This document shows positions 34,537 to 36,990 of a stretch of 36,990 nucleotides of DNA, one piece after another. How positions within the stretch are numbered: the stretch's first letter is position 1; each line of letters begins with the position of its first letter. The notes under the pieces are model-generated. The model did not search any database and was not told the DNA's origin. It worked only from the letters and a program-made list of their open reading frames with translations. This DNA comes from Pseudomonadota bacterium (GTDB lineage Bacteria; Pseudomonadota; Alphaproteobacteria; 16-39-46): the NCBI GenBank assembly GCA_018242545.1, contig JAFEBT010000011.1:1-36990 (forward strand), written 5' to 3'. The position numbers were made by a program, and so were the translations under genes.

Positions 34537-35275
34537 GATCGTATTGGAATATGATGGAACACCCTTTGTCGGATGGCAACGTCAAAAAGAAGGTCTCTCA
34601 GTCCAGGGGATTTTGGAAGAAGCAATTTTGCGTCTTATAGGAACTTCTTTTCCAACTCTGCAAGTTGCAGGGCGCACAGATGCAGGCGTCCATGCACTTG
34701 GTCAAGTCTGTCATGTTGATCTTCCTAAAAACTATCCCCCTTTCGTCCTTTGTAACGCTTTAAACGCACACTTACGAGATCTTTTGCCTTACACTGCAAT
34801 TTCTATTTTGAATACGCAAGAAGTATCAAATGAGTTTCACGCACGCTTTTCAGCACAAAAACGCTCTTATCTCTATCGTATTTTTAACCATCGATCTCCT
34901 CCTGCTCTTGAGAGAAATCGTGTCCATCACGTTCCTGCTCACTTAGATGAGGAAAGTATGCAACGCGGCGCAAATTTTTTACTCGGAACGCATGATTTTT
35001 CGACGTTTCGGGCAAAAGAGTGCCAAGCGAACTCCCCTCTCAAAACGCTTGATAAGCTTGAGATTCAAAGACAAGGGGATATTTTAAACATTTGGGTAGA
35101 ATCAAAGTCTTTTCTTCATCATCAAGTCCGAAACATGGTCGGAACACTGATTCTTGTAGGGCTTAAAAAATGGACGCCGCTCGATGTTCAAGCAGCATTA
35201 GAAGCAAGAGATCGTATTAAAGGAGGACCCACAGCGCCCCCTTATGGTCTTTATCTTACAAAAGTGACGTATTAA
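34523..35275 (+). CDS. truA: tRNA pseudouridine(38-40) synthase
   Basis: Isomerises uridines 38-40 in the tRNA anticodon stem-loop. Catalytic D53 lies in AGRTDAGVHALGQVCHVDL. YDGTPFVGWQRQ, HARFSAQKRSYLYRI, GTHDFSTFRA and HHQVRNMVGTLI are further TruA landmarks. At 250 residues it matches the family. It starts inside the end of fmt (14-base overlap). The def-fmt-truA order is common in alphaproteobacteria. It converges on the helicase gene with 11 bases between stops. Confidence 0.95.
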   Translation: MHRYKIVLEYDGTPFVGWQRQKEGLSVQGILEEAILRLIGTSFPTLQVAGRTDAGVHALGQVCHVDLPKNYPPFVLCNALNAHLRDLLPYTAISILNTQEVSNEFHARFSAQKRSYLYRIFNHRSPPALERNRVHHVPAHLDEESMQRGANFLLGTHDFSTFRAKECQANSPLKTLDKLEIQRQGDILNIWVESKSFLHHQVRNMVGTLILVGLKKWTPLDVQAALEARDRIKGGPTAPPYGLYLTKVTY

Positions 35276-35286
35276 TTTATGGAATC

Positions 35287-36717
35287 TTATGATTCGACTT
35301 CGCCATAACGTTGGCTTTTGCGATCATTTTGTTGAAGACGTGCTAAGATTGATGCAGGAAGTCCATTCTTCATGAACACAGGAATTTCATCTCCAAATCC
35401 TATAATTTTTTCATTTTTAATTTCTGAAGAATTCTTCAAAGAACGTTCTGAAGTGTTTTCATGCATTTTTATTTCTTTTTTATGTTGAGAAGAGCCGAGA
35501 TCTTCTTTTCTAGGGTGCTTCTTTGAAAGGGAATTTTGAGCTTTATGAGGATCTTCTTTTTCAATAACTTTGTCTATTTTAAAAGGAGAAATTTTCTGAT
35601 TTGTAAGTGCTTCAATACTTTTAAGAAGCTCCTGATCATCCTGTGTCACAAATAAATAAGATGTTCCTTTTCTCGAAGCTCGTCCCGTTCGGCCAATGCG
35701 ATGAACATAATCTTCAGAATTAAAAGGAACATCAAAACTCACCACATGGGTTATGTCTTCAATATCAAGTCCACGCGCAGCCACATCGGATGCAATGAGT
35801 ATTTTAACATCGCCCTTTCTAAACAGATCTAAAGTTTCAGTGCGTTTGTTTTGGGGCATATCTCCATGCAGAGCTGCAACATCAAAATCATATCTTTTTA
35901 AAGATTTAGACAAATAATCAACATCTTTTTTACGATTGCAAAAAATCACAGCTCTTTCAATATTTTGAGAAGATAAAAGATGCCTTAAAATTTTTCGTTT
36001 TTCAGCATTAATCGTTGCAGTTGGCGTCTTTTTCTTATTAAGATCTAGGTGGACACACCATTGTGTTACGGTATGCGCTGTTGAAGAGGGTGCATTGACA
36101 CGAATTTCAATTGGGTTATGTAAAAATTCTGAAGCTATTTTTTCAATTAAGGGCGGCATGGTTGCTGAAAAAAGGGCCGTTACGTGCTTTGACGGAAGTT
36201 TAGAGACAATTTTTTCAATATCTGGAATAAATCCCATATCAAGCATACGGTCTGCTTCATCAATGACTAAAAATTGAATATCAGATAAAAGAAGCCGGCC
36301 TTTTCCAATAAAATCAAGAAGACGCCCCGGCGTTGCAATAATAACATCAACGCCTTGATCTAACTTTTTTTCCTGCTCAGAAGCCCCTTCGCCTCCCACA
36401 ATCAAGCCTGCAGATAATTTAAAAGATCCTGATAATGTTGAAAAAGACTCTAACACTTGAGCTGCAAGTTCACGTGTTGGCTCTAAAATAAGAGCGCGTG
36501 ACATACGTGCACGACCACGTTTTCGAGACAATAACTCAATTAAAGGCAATAAAAATGCCCCTGTCTTTCCTGTACCTGTCTGCGCACATCCCATAACATC
36601 TTGTTTTTCAAGAAGAACCGGAATAGTTCGTTTTTGAATATCTGTTGGAGTTTTGAATCCAACTTTATCAAGTACACTTATAAGGGGGGCACTTAACCCT
36701 AACTCAGCAAAAGGCAT
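35287..36717 (-). CDS. DEAD-box RNA helicase (RhlE-like)
   Basis: ATP-dependent RNA unwinding, probably in ribosome assembly or RNA turnover. Q motif region FKTPTDIQKRTIP, Walker A AQTGTGKT (45-52), PTRELAAQ (80-87), DEAD (153-156), SAT (184-186), ARGLDIE near 314-320 and HRIGRTGR (339-346). The core resembles RhlE. The tail from about residue 385 is charged and low-complexity, as in many bacterial DEAD-box proteins, and probably contacts RNA. 476 residues. The start ATG 36717 has no clear Shine-Dalgarno sequence. Confidence 0.93.
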   Translation of the reverse strand: MPFAELGLSAPLISVLDKVGFKTPTDIQKRTIPVLLEKQDVMGCAQTGTGKTGAFLLPLIELLSRKRGRARMSRALILEPTRELAAQVLESFSTLSGSFKLSAGLIVGGEGASEQEKKLDQGVDVIIATPGRLLDFIGKGRLLLSDIQFLVIDEADRMLDMGFIPDIEKIVSKLPSKHVTALFSATMPPLIEKIASEFLHNPIEIRVNAPSSTAHTVTQWCVHLDLNKKKTPTATINAEKRKILRHLLSSQNIERAVIFCNRKKDVDYLSKSLKRYDFDVAALHGDMPQNKRTETLDLFRKGDVKILIASDVAARGLDIEDITHVVSFDVPFNSEDYVHRIGRTGRASRKGTSYLFVTQDDQELLKSIEALTNQKISPFKIDKVIEKEDPHKAQNSLSKKHPRKEDLGSSQHKKEIKMHENTSERSLKNSSEIKNEKIIGFGDEIPVFMKNGLPASILARLQQNDRKSQRYGEVES

Positions 36718-36899
36718 ATGTTATTAAACACCATTTTCACACGAAACAACAAAGTTTCTTTTAGTTAAAGAGAGGGAAGCTTCTGCTGTCAAACAGATTT
36801 TAAAAATATTCATCCTTTTTTTAAGAAGTGTTACATGAAAAATTCAAATAGTTTGGAAAAAAAATTAAAAGGGCTATTTAAAAATCTTAAATACCCTTC

Positions 36900-36989
36900 T
36901 TATTCACAAATGAAAGAAGCATCGTTTGGAAAGACTCCAATAACGTTAGTCCTGCGCCTAATTTCTCTGTTGAGTCTTTCCAAAGGATT
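36900..36989 (-). pseudogene. C-terminal remnant of an IS256-family (mutator-type) transposase
   Basis: Reading leftward from the window edge, the minus strand encodes NPLERLNREIRRRTNVIGVF followed by PNDASFICE and TAA at 36900-36902. The NPLERLN-EI-RRT-VVGIFPN block is a signature of the IS256/mutator transposase C-terminal region. In intact relatives it continues for 30-50 more residues (IVRLVGA...LLEQNDEW); here the frame is broken right after FPNDAS. The upstream part lies beyond the window, so this is a decayed 3' end at minimum. Confidence 0.82.
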
Positions 36990-36990
36990 A

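Noticed and set aside
36925-36984. 13-bp perfect inverted repeat (TTTGGAAAGACTC / GAGTCTTTCCAAA) considered as a terminator or IS end
   Set aside because: Both arms fall inside the transposase coding remnant (PLERL and GVFPN codons), and there is no T run; it is most simply coincidence within coding sequence.

Overview
This window is AT-rich bacterial chromosome. Its gene neighbourhoods point to an alphaproteobacterium: mrcA next to prfB, xseB-ispA, yggT-folD, and def-fmt-truA. Several secreted or surface-exposed proteins of unrecognised family, a giant inverse autotransporter, a signal-peptide-bearing acetyltransferase, two toxin-antitoxin pairs, insertion-sequence scraps and a eukaryote-like cystathionine beta-synthase suggest a host-associated or intracellular lineage such as Holosporales or Rickettsiales. 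That placement is inference. UGA, UAA and UAG all serve as stops here, so the standard bacterial code applies.

Layout. Positions 1-3100 hold a scrap of an unidentified reading frame, a 933-residue exported coiled-coil protein and a strong terminator. Positions 3146-7985 carry accA (fatty-acid synthesis), mrcA (class A penicillin-binding protein) and prfB (release factor 2, programmed frameshift). A convergent GT4 glycosyltransferase (7956-9125) overlaps the 3' end of prfB. Positions 9294-10535 hold two convergent genes for exported proteins sharing a bidirectional terminator; one encodes a GNAT acetyltransferase with a signal peptide. Positions 10865-13351 are a housekeeping run: xseB, ispA, yggT, folD. 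After an AT-rich spacer comes a 1735-codon inverse autotransporter-like gene (13888-19095), then a small exported protein of unknown function. On the minus strand lie tRNA-Pro(GGG), an ion-transporter-superfamily antiporter and ruvX. recG runs divergently from ruvX with no usable AUG start. An MFS exporter and a second large exported protein (25860-28658) follow. Positions 28847-32564 form an accessory patch: a RHH/VapC pair, rnhA, the CBS-like enzyme with a GyrI-like protein, and a RHH/RelE pair. The overlapping operon def-fmt-truA, a convergent DEAD-box helicase and a decayed IS256-family transposase end the window.

Most notable signal: the prfB recoding site keeps the Shine-Dalgarno-like element and slippery CUU codon of the classic RF2 frameshift, but its in-frame stop is UAG rather than UGA. 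UAG is read by RF1, not RF2, so the usual RF2 feedback loop appears to be rewired. Translation genes cluster in several places (prfB, tRNA-Pro, def-fmt-truA), and the envelope genes (mrcA, glycosyltransferase, inverse autotransporter, exported unknowns) form the other main theme.
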